This document shows, one piece after another, positions 1 through 6,303 of a DNA stretch of 6,303 bases. Each line of letters opens with the position of its first letter. Position 1 is the stretch's first letter. Source of the stretch: Actinomycetes bacterium. Lineage in GTDB: Bacteria; Actinomycetota; Actinomycetes; Streptosporangiales; Streptosporangiaceae. A program made the translations under genes and the position numbers. The notes beneath the pieces were generated by a model. The model was not told the origin of the DNA and did no database searches. It saw nothing but the letters and a program-made list of their open reading frames with translations. The stretch is taken from positions 1-6,303 of the forward strand of contig JAFACJ010000049.1 in NCBI GenBank assembly GCA_023425615.1, read 5' to 3'.

Positions 1-326
1 CCCCGGGGGTCCGCGACCTCTCGGTCTCGAACTCGGCGCGGCTCGCCGGACAGAAGGCGGGCGCGACCGGCATCGAGGTCGCCGAACTGCACGTCCAGTT
101 CAGCCACGAGGAGCTCATCCTCCGCGAGGCGCTGGAACTCGGCGACGACGTGGAGGTCAACCCGTCCGGCGGCCCGCTGGCCGCCAACCCGGTGATGGCG
201 GCCGGGCTGATCCGCATCGGCGAAGCCGCCGCGCGGATCCAGGACGGCCGCAACCGCCGCACGCTGGGCCACGCCTCGATGGGCCCCTGCCTGCAACAGA
301 ACCTCGTCGCCGTCCTGGAGGCCTGA
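1..326 (+). CDS. ltp4: Ltp4-like thiolase-fold protein, C-terminal part (5' end outside window)
   Basis: This is an open frame entering from the left edge (first full codon at 3) and ending at TGA 324-326, about 107 residues. It carries the C-terminal half of the thiolase fold. AELHVQF (His codon 90-92) sits at the place of the thiolase HDCF motif, and NPSGG lies at 159-173. ANP at 183-191 replaces the usual GHP, so that catalytic His is Asn. The tail GHASMGPCLQQN, with no CxG cysteine motif, resembles what I remember of M. tuberculosis Ltp4 (Rv3522). Ltp4 homologues act with Ltp3 and a DUF35 protein in side-chain cleavage of C24-branched sterols; that is family knowledge. The stop is 2 bp before the next ATG, so the pair is almost certainly co-transcribed and may form a heteromer. 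The nucleophile region lies outside the window. It could instead be another SCP-x type thiolase homologue. Confidence 0.85.
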   Translation, partial: PGVRDLSVSNSARLAGQKAGATGIEVAELHVQFSHEELILREALELGDDVEVNPSGGPLAANPVMAAGLIRIGEAAARIQDGRNRRTLGHASMGPCLQQNLVAVLEA

Positions 327-328
327 CC

Positions 329-1482
<1,154 letters not shown>

Positions 1483-1486
<4 letters not shown>

Positions 1487-3060
1487 CCGTCTTCAACGCG
1501 GCAGACCTCTTCGAAGGCGTCTCCGACGCCCTCCCCGACCGGCTCGCCCTGGTCTGCGGGGAGGAGCACCTCACCTACGGCGAGCTGGACCGGCGCGCCA
1601 ACCGCCTCGCCCACGCCCTGCTCGCCCAGGGCGTACGGCCGGGGCAGCACGTGGGGATGCAGCTGTACAACGGCATCGAGTACGCCACGGCGATCCTGGC
1701 CACGATCAAGATCCGCGCGGTGCCGATCAACGTGAACTACCGGTACGTGGAGGCCGAGCTGGCCTACCTGTACGACAACTCCGACATCGTGGCGCTGTTC
1801 TACGACGTGGAGTTCGACGGGCGCGTGGCGTCCGTCGCTCCCGGCGCGCCAGGGCTGCGCCTGCTCATCGGCGTCGGCGGCACGACGTCCGTCCCCGGCG
1901 CGCACGAGTACGAGGCGTTCACCGCCGGGCACCCCGACACCCGCGGGTTCGCGCCGCGCAGCGAGGACGACTTCTACATCGTCTACACCGGCGGCACCAC
2001 CGGCATGCCCAAGGGCGTGCTCTGGCGGATGAAGGACATGCTGTTCGCCTTCGCCAACCCCACCTACCCCGCCCCCGAGACCCCGCAGGGCTGGGTGGAC
2101 CACGCGGCGAACAGCGGCACGCTGGTGATGATGTCGGTGGCCCCGCTCATGCACGGCGCCGCCCAGCTCGCGACGTTCATCGCCTGGTGGATGGGCGCGA
2201 CGATGGTCTACGTCCGCAAGTTCGACGCCGACACCGTCTGGAAGGCGGTCGAACGGGAGAAGGTCAACTCCTTCACCGTCACCGGTGACGCGATGGCCAT
2301 CCCGCTGGCCGACGCGCTGGAGAAGAACACCTACGACCTGTCCCACCTGTTCGCGTTCGTCTCCACGGGCGCGATCCTCACCGGCGCCGTCCGCGACCGG
2401 CTCGCCGCGCTGCTGCCGAACGTGGCGATCCTCGACAGGTTCGGGTCCACCGAGTCGGGGTCCACCGCCCAGGCCACGCCCGGCTCCTCCCCGGAGAAGG
2501 GCCTGCACTTCGCCCCCGACGTGCCGGACATCGCGGTGCTCGATGAGTCGCTGCGGCAGGTGGAACCCGGCTCTGGCGTCCTCGGCCAGCTCGCCCGCAC
2601 CGGCTACATCGCCAGCGGCTACTACAACGATCCGGAGAAGACCGCGGCGACCTTCCCCGTCGTGGACGGAAGGCGCTGGCTGCTCACCGGCGACATCGCC
2701 ACGGTGGAGAAGGACGGCACCATCACGGTGTTCGGACGCGGCTCCCAGGCGATCAACACCGGCGGGGAGAAGGTCTACCCCGAGGAGGTCGAGGCGGTGC
2801 TGAAGGGCCACCCGGCGGTCTTCGACGCGGTCGTCACCGGCATCCCCGACGAGCGTTTCGGCTCCCGCGTGGCGGCCGTGGTCCAGCTCCGCGAGACGTC
2901 CGCCACCTCCGTCACCCAGGAGGAGCTGGACGCCCACTGCCGCCGCGAGCTGTCGGGATACAAGGTGCCGCGCACCTACGCCTTCGTCCCCGAGATGCGC
3001 CGCTCCCCGGCCGGAAAAGCCGACTACCGCTGGGCCAAGGAGACGGCCCAGGGGGTCTGA
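1483..3060 (+). CDS. fadD19: FadD19-like (steroid) fatty-acyl-CoA synthetase
   Basis: This is a 525-residue ANL-superfamily acyl-CoA ligase, which activates a carboxylic acid through an acyl-adenylate to the CoA thioester. The motifs are complete: P-loop YTGGTTGMPKG at 168-178, A5 motif GSTES at 321-325, TGD with Asp404, hinge GRGSQAINTGGEKVYP at 418-433, and catalytic Lys512 in RSPAGKADYRW. NVNYRYVEAEL near 83-93 and GGEKVYPEEVEAVLKGHPAVFDAVV near 427-451 agree with remembered FadD19, the steroid C26-oyl-CoA ligase used for C24-branched sterols. FadD17 or another side-chain ligase remains possible. The start is ATG 1483, with GGGGAG at 1468-1473 and a 9-nt spacer. It overlaps the upstream stop by four bases, which suggests translational coupling. 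An in-frame ATG at 1201 lies deep inside the preceding gene and was not used. The enzyme is cytosolic; no signal or membrane segment is visible. Confidence 0.9.
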
Positions 3061-3089
3061 CCGGAAGGAAGGGGAGACCCTGCGGTCGA

Positions 3090-3136
3090 TCCCTGCTCCG
3101 GAAGGCGACTAGTCTCGTTGCCATCGGGAGCAGGGA
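3090..3136. promoter_or_regulatory. 10-bp inverted repeat upstream of marR-type gene (operator or RNA hairpin candidate)
   Basis: TCCCTGCTCC (3090-3099) is perfectly complementary in reverse to GGAGCAGGGA (3127-3136), with 27 bases between. The loop holds the 8-bp palindrome GACTAGTC (3107-3114), which includes a weak -10-like TAGTCT at 3110-3115; no good -35 box is seen. CCGGAAGG occurs twice, at 3061-3068 and 3098-3105. The repeat ends 12 bases before the TTG start and overlaps the ribosome-binding region. It could be a repressor site or a structure in the leader. It could also be a terminator for the operon ending at 3060, but the T5 tract (3146-3150) is not adjacent to the stem. Confidence 0.4.
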
Positions 3137-3148
3137 AAGAAGTAGTTT

Positions 3149-3613
3149 TTGTCTAGCGAATCGAAATCAGCGGAAGAACTTCGGCAGAAGATGCGGCGCC
3201 ACGACATCTGGTCGGTGACGTTGCACAACGCGGGAGCGGCGAAGGCGGGGCTGAACGCCTCGGACGCGCAGGCCCTCAATCTGTTGCAGGTGCACGGGAT
3301 GATGACGCCCGGCAAGCTGGCCGAGACGATGAGTCTCACCACCGGAGGGTCGATCACCGCGTTGATCGACCGGCTGGAGAAGGCGGGCCTGGTCCGCCGG
3401 GTGCGTGATGCCTCCGACCGGCGCCGGGTGCTGGTGGAGCCGGTGAACGAGCGGGTGGACGCCCTTCTGGGGATGTTCGAGCCCGTCGCCGACGCCGCCT
3501 GGGCGCGGTTGTCGGGTTACACCGACGAGGAGCGGGAGATCTTGATCCGCTTCCTCGACGACGTCCACGAGGCGGTGCCCGACATCCTGGAGAACCTGCG
3601 CGCCCTCCCCTGA
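3149..3613 (+). CDS. MarR-family transcriptional regulator
   Basis: This 154-residue protein is typical in length for MarR regulators, which bind DNA as dimers through a winged helix-turn-helix and usually release it on ligand binding. Residues 38-100 form the winged helix. The recognition helix is around SLTTGGSITALIDRLEKAGL (62-81), and the wing carries RDASDRR (86-92), the family's basic DxxDRR signature. The flanking N- and C-terminal helices (about 10-37 and 105-150) would form the dimer interface. The TTG start at 3149 is preceded by the purine-rich AAAGAAG (3136-3142, 6-nt gap), and an in-frame TAG at 3143-3145 rules out anything upstream. ATG 3191 is possible but lacks a well-spaced ribosome-binding site and would remove part of the first helix. 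Lying between two lipid-catabolic operons, it probably represses itself and one or both. A ligand such as an acyl-CoA is a guess. Confidence 0.88.
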   Translation: MSSESKSAEELRQKMRRHDIWSVTLHNAGAAKAGLNASDAQALNLLQVHGMMTPGKLAETMSLTTGGSITALIDRLEKAGLVRRVRDASDRRRVLVEPVNERVDALLGMFEPVADAAWARLSGYTDEEREILIRFLDDVHEAVPDILENLRALP

Positions 3614-3619
3614 GGGCGC
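3600..3619 (+). terminator. GC-rich hairpin spanning the marR stop codon
   Basis: GCGCCCTC (3600-3607) pairs perfectly with GAGGGCGC (3612-3619) around a 4-nt loop, CCCT. The stop codon TGA is at 3611-3613, at the loop edge and base of the 3' arm. No U tract follows, so this would be a non-canonical actinobacterial terminator or a stability element. An overlapping alternative stem, GCCGG/CCGGC (3618-3622/3626-3630), could compete with it. Confidence 0.4.
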
Positions 3620-3640
3620 CGGGTTCCGGCCGGTCCCGTC

Positions 3641-3669
3641 TTCAGCCAGAGCTTCCCGCGCGCTACATT
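3641..3669 (+). promoter_or_regulatory. Candidate promoter for the DUF35-thiolase operon
   Basis: TTCAGC (3641-3646) and TACATT (3664-3669) are separated by 17 bases and partly match sigma-70 type -35 and -10 boxes (3 and 4 of 6). The -10 candidate lies in one of the few AT-richer patches of the gap. Transcription would begin near 3676, about 30 bases ahead of the GTG start. The match is weak and based on the sequence alone. Confidence 0.35.
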
Positions 3670-3671
3670 TG

Positions 3672-3681
3672 AGCGGTCGCT
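3672..3681. promoter_or_regulatory. Small palindrome at the predicted transcription start (operator candidate)
   Basis: AGCG-GT-CGCT is an inverted repeat with two central bases. It falls on the expected +1 of the candidate promoter, the position where a repressor would block transcription. It is followed by TTGGTTGGTT (3681-3690) and a T5 run (3689-3693). The arms are only 4 bp, so chance is a real alternative in this base composition. It does not match the KstR (TnnAACnnGTTnnA) pattern. Confidence 0.25.
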
Positions 3682-3704
3682 TGGTTGGTTTTTCGGGAGG
3701 TCGC

Positions 3705-4142
3705 GTGCTCAAGGAACGCAGGCTCGCCATCGAGGGGTGGTTCACCACCGATCCGGTGGCGCTGATCGGTACCCGCTGCGGGACGTGCGGCACGCCGTAC
3801 TTCCCGCGCAACACGCTGGCCTGCCGGAACCCCGGCTGCGCCGGCCCCAAGGACGGCTCGGAGCTGGCGGAGTACGCCTTCTCCACGCGCGGGCGGATCT
3901 GGTCCTACGCCGACTCCCGGTACAAGCCGCCCGCGCCCTACGTCTCGCCCGAACCGTTCCGGCCCTATGTGCTGGCCGCGGTCGAGCTGGACGTGGAGAA
4001 GATCGTCGTCCTGGGCCAGGTGGTGCCCGGGTTCACCGTGGCCGACCTCGCCGTCGGCCAGGAGGTCGAGCTCACCGTCGGCACGCTGTATGAGGACGCC
4101 GAGGCCGAGTACGCGGTGTGGATGTGGAGGCCCGTGTCATGA
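3705..4142 (+). CDS. DUF35 zinc-ribbon/OB-fold protein, thiolase/aldolase partner
   Basis: This 145-residue protein belongs to the DUF35 (OB-fold, acyl-CoA-associated) family, whose members bind thiolase-fold partners and complete their active complex, as in Ltp2-ChsH2(DUF35) and archaeal HMG-CoA synthase/thiolase complexes. An N-terminal helix (about 1-20) leads into a rubredoxin-like zinc ribbon. Its four cysteines are Cys25, Cys28, Cys40 and Cys45 (CX2C and CX4C). The OB-fold strands follow from about 58 to 140. The start chosen is GTG 3705, preceded by GGGAGGT (3695-3701), a strong but close Shine-Dalgarno. The TTG at 3669 would add 12 residues and overlap the candidate -10 box. The stop overlaps the next ATG (ATGA, 4139-4142), so it is made together with the thiolase-fold protein, its likely partner. 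Unlike ChsH2, there is no fused MaoC hydratase domain. Confidence 0.9.
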   Translation: MLKERRLAIEGWFTTDPVALIGTRCGTCGTPYFPRNTLACRNPGCAGPKDGSELAEYAFSTRGRIWSYADSRYKPPAPYVSPEPFRPYVLAAVELDVEKIVVLGQVVPGFTVADLAVGQEVELTVGTLYEDAEAEYAVWMWRPVS

Positions 4143-5329
4143 GCGGCAAGGAGATCGCCGTCGTCGGGGCCGGCATGCACCCGTGGGGCAAGTGGGGACG
4201 CAGCTTCATCGAGTACGGGCTGGCCGCGGCGCGGGCCGCCCTCGCGGACGCCGGACTGTCCTGGCAGGACGTGCAGTACGTGGCGGGCGCCGACACCATC
4301 CGCAACGGCTACCCGGGTTTCATCGCGGGAGCCACGTTCGCGCAGGCGCTCGGCTGGTCGGGGGCGCAGGTGTCGTCCTGCTACGCCGCCTGCGCCTCCG
4401 GCGCCCAGGCGATCGCCGGCGCCCGCGCCCAGATCCTGGCCGGGCTGTGCGACGTGGCGCTCGTGGTGGGCGCCGACGCCGCGCCCAAGGGCTTCTTCGC
4501 GCCGGTCGGCGGCGACCGGCCCGATGACCCGGACTGGCTGCGCTTCCGGCTGCTGGGCGCCACCAACCCCATGTACTTCGCGCTCGCGGCCCGCCGCCGC
4601 ATGGCGCTGCACGGCTCCACACGCGAGGACTTCGCCCTGGTCAAGGTGAAGAACGCGCGGCACGGGCTGGCCAACCCCAACGCCCGCTACCGCAAGGAGG
4701 TGGCGGTCGAGGAGGTGCTGGAGTCGCCCGTGGTCGCCGACCCGCTGCGGCTGCTGGACATCTGCGCCACCAGCGACGGCGGCGCCGCGCTCGTCCTGAC
4801 CTCGCTGGAGTTCGCGCGCTCCCGCGGCCTCGACCACGTCCGCCTCGCCGGCCTGTCGACGGCCACCCCCACCTTCCCCAAGACCGTCATCGACCTGCCC
4901 GACTTCGCGACGGACTCCGCGATGACCGTCGCCGAATCCGCGCTGCCCTTCCGCGCCGCGCTGGCACACCACGCCTACGAGGAGGCGGGCGTCGGCCCCG
5001 AGGACGTCTCGACCGCCGAGGTCTACGACCTGTCCACCGCCCTGGAGCTCGACTGGATGGAGGACCTCGGCCTGTGCGCGCCGGGGGAGGCAGAGTCCCT
5101 GCTGCGCGCGGGCGAGACGGCGCTCGGCGGCAGGATCCCGGTCAACCCCTCCGGCGGCCTGTCCAGCTTCGGCGAGGCGATCCCCGCCCAGGCCATCGCC
5201 CAGGTCTGCGAGCTGACCTGGCAGCTGCGCGGCAGGGCCGAGGGCCGCCAGGTGGAGGGCGCCCGCGTCGGGATCGCCGTCAACCAGGGCCTCTTCGGCC
5301 ACGGCGGCGCCACGGTCCTCGTCCGCTGA
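4139..5329 (+). CDS. Thiolase-fold protein with rebuilt active site, putative aldolase subunit
   Basis: This 396-residue member of the SCP2-thiolase/lipid-transfer group is full length. ATG 4139 has GGAGG (4126-4130) 8 nt upstream; the in-frame GTG 4118 lies inside the DUF35 gene and is less likely. CASG with Cys85 keeps the thiolase nucleophile position, and NPSGG is at 336-340. The two usual catalytic His positions are changed. HDCF is YDLS (Tyr296), and GHPLGATG is GEAIPAQA (Glu346). The C-terminal CxG is replaced by NQGLFGHGG (382-390). The YD...GEA pattern is what I remember of Ltp2, the steroid side-chain aldolase that works with a DUF35 partner, although Ltp2 has Tyr just after GEA and this protein has Ile348 nearby. 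ELTWQLRG (358-365) is shared with Ltp1-type thiolases. Coupling to the DUF35 gene supports one complex. Cleavage of a beta-hydroxyacyl-CoA is inferred; thiolase activity is not excluded. Confidence 0.88.
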   Translation: MSGKEIAVVGAGMHPWGKWGRSFIEYGLAAARAALADAGLSWQDVQYVAGADTIRNGYPGFIAGATFAQALGWSGAQVSSCYAACASGAQAIAGARAQILAGLCDVALVVGADAAPKGFFAPVGGDRPDDPDWLRFRLLGATNPMYFALAARRRMALHGSTREDFALVKVKNARHGLANPNARYRKEVAVEEVLESPVVADPLRLLDICATSDGGAALVLTSLEFARSRGLDHVRLAGLSTATPTFPKTVIDLPDFATDSAMTVAESALPFRAALAHHAYEEAGVGPEDVSTAEVYDLSTALELDWMEDLGLCAPGEAESLLRAGETALGGRIPVNPSGGLSSFGEAIPAQAIAQVCELTWQLRGRAEGRQVEGARVGIAVNQGLFGHGGATVLVR

Positions 5330-5376
5330 CCACCATGGGCGGCGGACCGCGCCGGAGCGAGGGGCGGCCCCCCGGA
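5330..5376. other. Short convergent intergenic region, terminator candidates weak
   Basis: These 47 GC-rich bases separate two convergent genes. GGGG-CGG-CCCC (5361-5371) and CCCGG/CCGGG (5371-5375 and 5382-5386, 6-nt loop, overlapping the minus-strand stop) could form small stems. No U tract follows on either strand, so any bidirectional terminator here is weakly supported. Confidence 0.2.
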
Positions 5377-6303
5377 TCAACCCGGGCGCAGCGACTGGAC
5401 GGCGTAGCGCAGGCGGGCCTCGACGATGAGCTGCTCATCCTGCGGGCAGTCCAGCAGCCGGCGGGCGCGCTCCACGAGCTGCTCGTCGGTGAGGTCGGCC
5501 TCGGCGGCCAGGCCGCGCACCAGCGCGACCAGCTCATCCCGCCGGTAGGCGACGATCGACCGGCCGGGAAGGACCTCGGGCGGCTCCTCGCCGGAGCGCG
5601 GCTCGGGGACGGAGGGACGCTCGGGTTCCGGCGGCACGAGCACGCCGGGGCCCGCGGCTCCCCATCCCAGCACCGGGAAACGGGCGGAGAGGGCGCCGAA
5701 GAACGTCGAGTCCGGGGTGAGGGCACGGTCGCGGGACACCGTCCCGCCCTCGCCCAGGATCACGACACGCGGCGCGTACCAGAGCAGGAACAGGGCCTCG
5801 ACGCCCTCACCCGCGTGGTCGACGACCACGACGTCGAAGGAGTCGGGCACGGGCGGCAGCACCGCGGGGAGCTCGCCCGGCGTCGTGATCCACAGCGGCG
5901 GGGCGGGCGGCGAGCCGTCCGCCGACCTGGCCAGCACCCATCCCCACGCCTGGGCGTACGCCAGGACGGCCTGCGCCTGGCGCGACTGCTCGCGGACGCG
6001 CTCCAGGGCGTCGGCCAGCTCGATGTCCTCACGCGGGCGCGGATGCTCCAGCAGCAGCGACGACACATGCGCCCAGCGCCAGGCCGCCTCCCACTCCTCG
6101 GGCACCAGCAGCGGCTGGTGGGCGAGGCTGGGGTGGGCGGCGCGCAGCCGCTCCAGCAGCTCCTCGCAGCGGGCCTGCGCCTTCTGCTCGGCGTGCGCCT
6201 CGGCCAGCGCGGCGAGGCACTTCTCATAGGCGGGCAGGTCGCGCGCCGACAGGGCGGCGACGGCGGCCTGGAGCTCCGGCGGTGCCTGGCCCTTGCGCAG
6301 CTC
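5377..6303 (-). CDS. Hypothetical protein, C-terminal part; degenerate SF1 helicase-like
   Basis: The minus-strand frame is open from the right edge to TGA (TCA at 5377-5379), giving at least 308 residues; its start lies outside the window. I read no in-frame stop between 6105 and 6303, so the GTG at 6103-6105 is internal. The first half is helical and rich in Ala, Leu and Arg. Next come WITTPGELPAVLPPVPDSFD, VVVVDHAGEGVEALFLLW and APRVVILGEGGTVSRD. This order looks like the Walker B and following GDxxQ region of superfamily 1 helicases of the AAA_11/AAA_12 type, where DEAS and VVGDxxQ are usual. Here they read DHAG and ILGEGG, so the ATPase residues appear lost. PDSTFFGAL echoes the PTSFF that follows in intact members. 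The last 80 residues are acidic and proline-rich, then helical. Assignment is by pattern only. It is convergent to the lipid operon and probably unrelated. Confidence 0.75.
   Translation of the reverse strand, partial: ELRKGQAPPELQAAVAALSARDLPAYEKCLAALAEAHAEQKAQARCEELLERLRAAHPSLAHQPLLVPEEWEAAWRWAHVSSLLLEHPRPREDIELADALERVREQSRQAQAVLAYAQAWGWVLARSADGSPPAPPLWITTPGELPAVLPPVPDSFDVVVVDHAGEGVEALFLLWYAPRVVILGEGGTVSRDRALTPDSTFFGALSARFPVLGWGAAGPGVLVPPEPERPSVPEPRSGEEPPEVLPGRSIVAYRRDELVALVRGLAAEADLTDEQLVERARRLLDCPQDEQLIVEARLRYAVQSLRPG

Noticed and set aside
3118..3148. TTGCCA and TAGTTT as -35 and -10 boxes for the marR gene
   Set aside because: Spacing is 19 bases and the -10 box would abut the TTG start, placing the transcription start inside the coding region.
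3669..3704. TTG 3669 as start of the DUF35 gene
   Set aside because: It has no ribosome-binding site at proper spacing, it overlaps the candidate -10 box, and the added residues are not typical of the family. GTG 3705 follows GGGAGGT.
3965..5380. Long minus-strand open frame (471 codons) opposite the DUF35 and thiolase-fold genes
   Set aside because: It has low-complexity Gly/Ala/Arg/Val composition and no motifs, while the opposite strand encodes two clear families.
5717..6229. Plus-strand frame of 170 codons over the minus-strand gene
   Set aside because: The translation is Ser/Arg/Thr-rich and featureless. The minus frame is open over the full 927 bases with normal high-GC codon use.

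Overview
The window looks like chromosome of a high-GC actinomycete. Third codon positions are almost all G or C, start codons include GTG and TTG, genes are joined by ATGA overlaps, and the protein families match those of mycolic-acid and Streptosporangiales-type actinobacteria. A Thermomonospora/Actinomadura-like host is plausible, but the sequence does not fix the genus.

Layout. (1) Positions 1-3060 hold the end of a plus-strand operon. It contains the C-terminal third of an Ltp4-like thiolase-fold protein, an Ltp3-like thiolase-fold protein (329-1486) and a FadD19-like steroid-acyl-CoA ligase (1483-3060). The first two genes are 2 bp apart and the next pair overlaps by ATGA. (2) Positions 3061-3148 are a regulatory gap carrying a 10-bp perfect inverted repeat. 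It precedes a MarR-family repressor (3149-3613, TTG start). (3) A second gap, 3614-3704, has a hairpin at the marR stop codon, a promoter candidate and a small palindrome. (4) A two-gene operon follows: a stand-alone DUF35 zinc-ribbon/OB-fold protein (GTG 3705-4142) coupled by ATGA overlap to another thiolase-fold protein (4139-5329). (5) A convergent minus-strand gene (5377 to beyond 6303) looks like the C-terminal part of a degenerate superfamily 1 helicase-like protein. It is probably unrelated to the lipid genes.

How the genes fit together. From family knowledge, FadD19, Ltp3 and Ltp4 are the set needed in Rhodococcus to remove C24-branched sterol side chains (plant-sterol type), and DUF35 proteins are obligate partners of aldolase-type thiolase homologues such as Ltp2. 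None of the three thiolase-fold proteins keeps the full Cys/His/His set of a true thiolase, and each has lost a different subset. The window therefore reads as an acyl-CoA ligase plus a set of repurposed thiolase-fold enzymes, probably retro-aldolases acting on branched steroid or related acyl-CoA side chains, under local MarR-type control. The substrate is inferred, not shown.

No tRNA, rRNA, CRISPR array, insertion sequence or transposase was seen.
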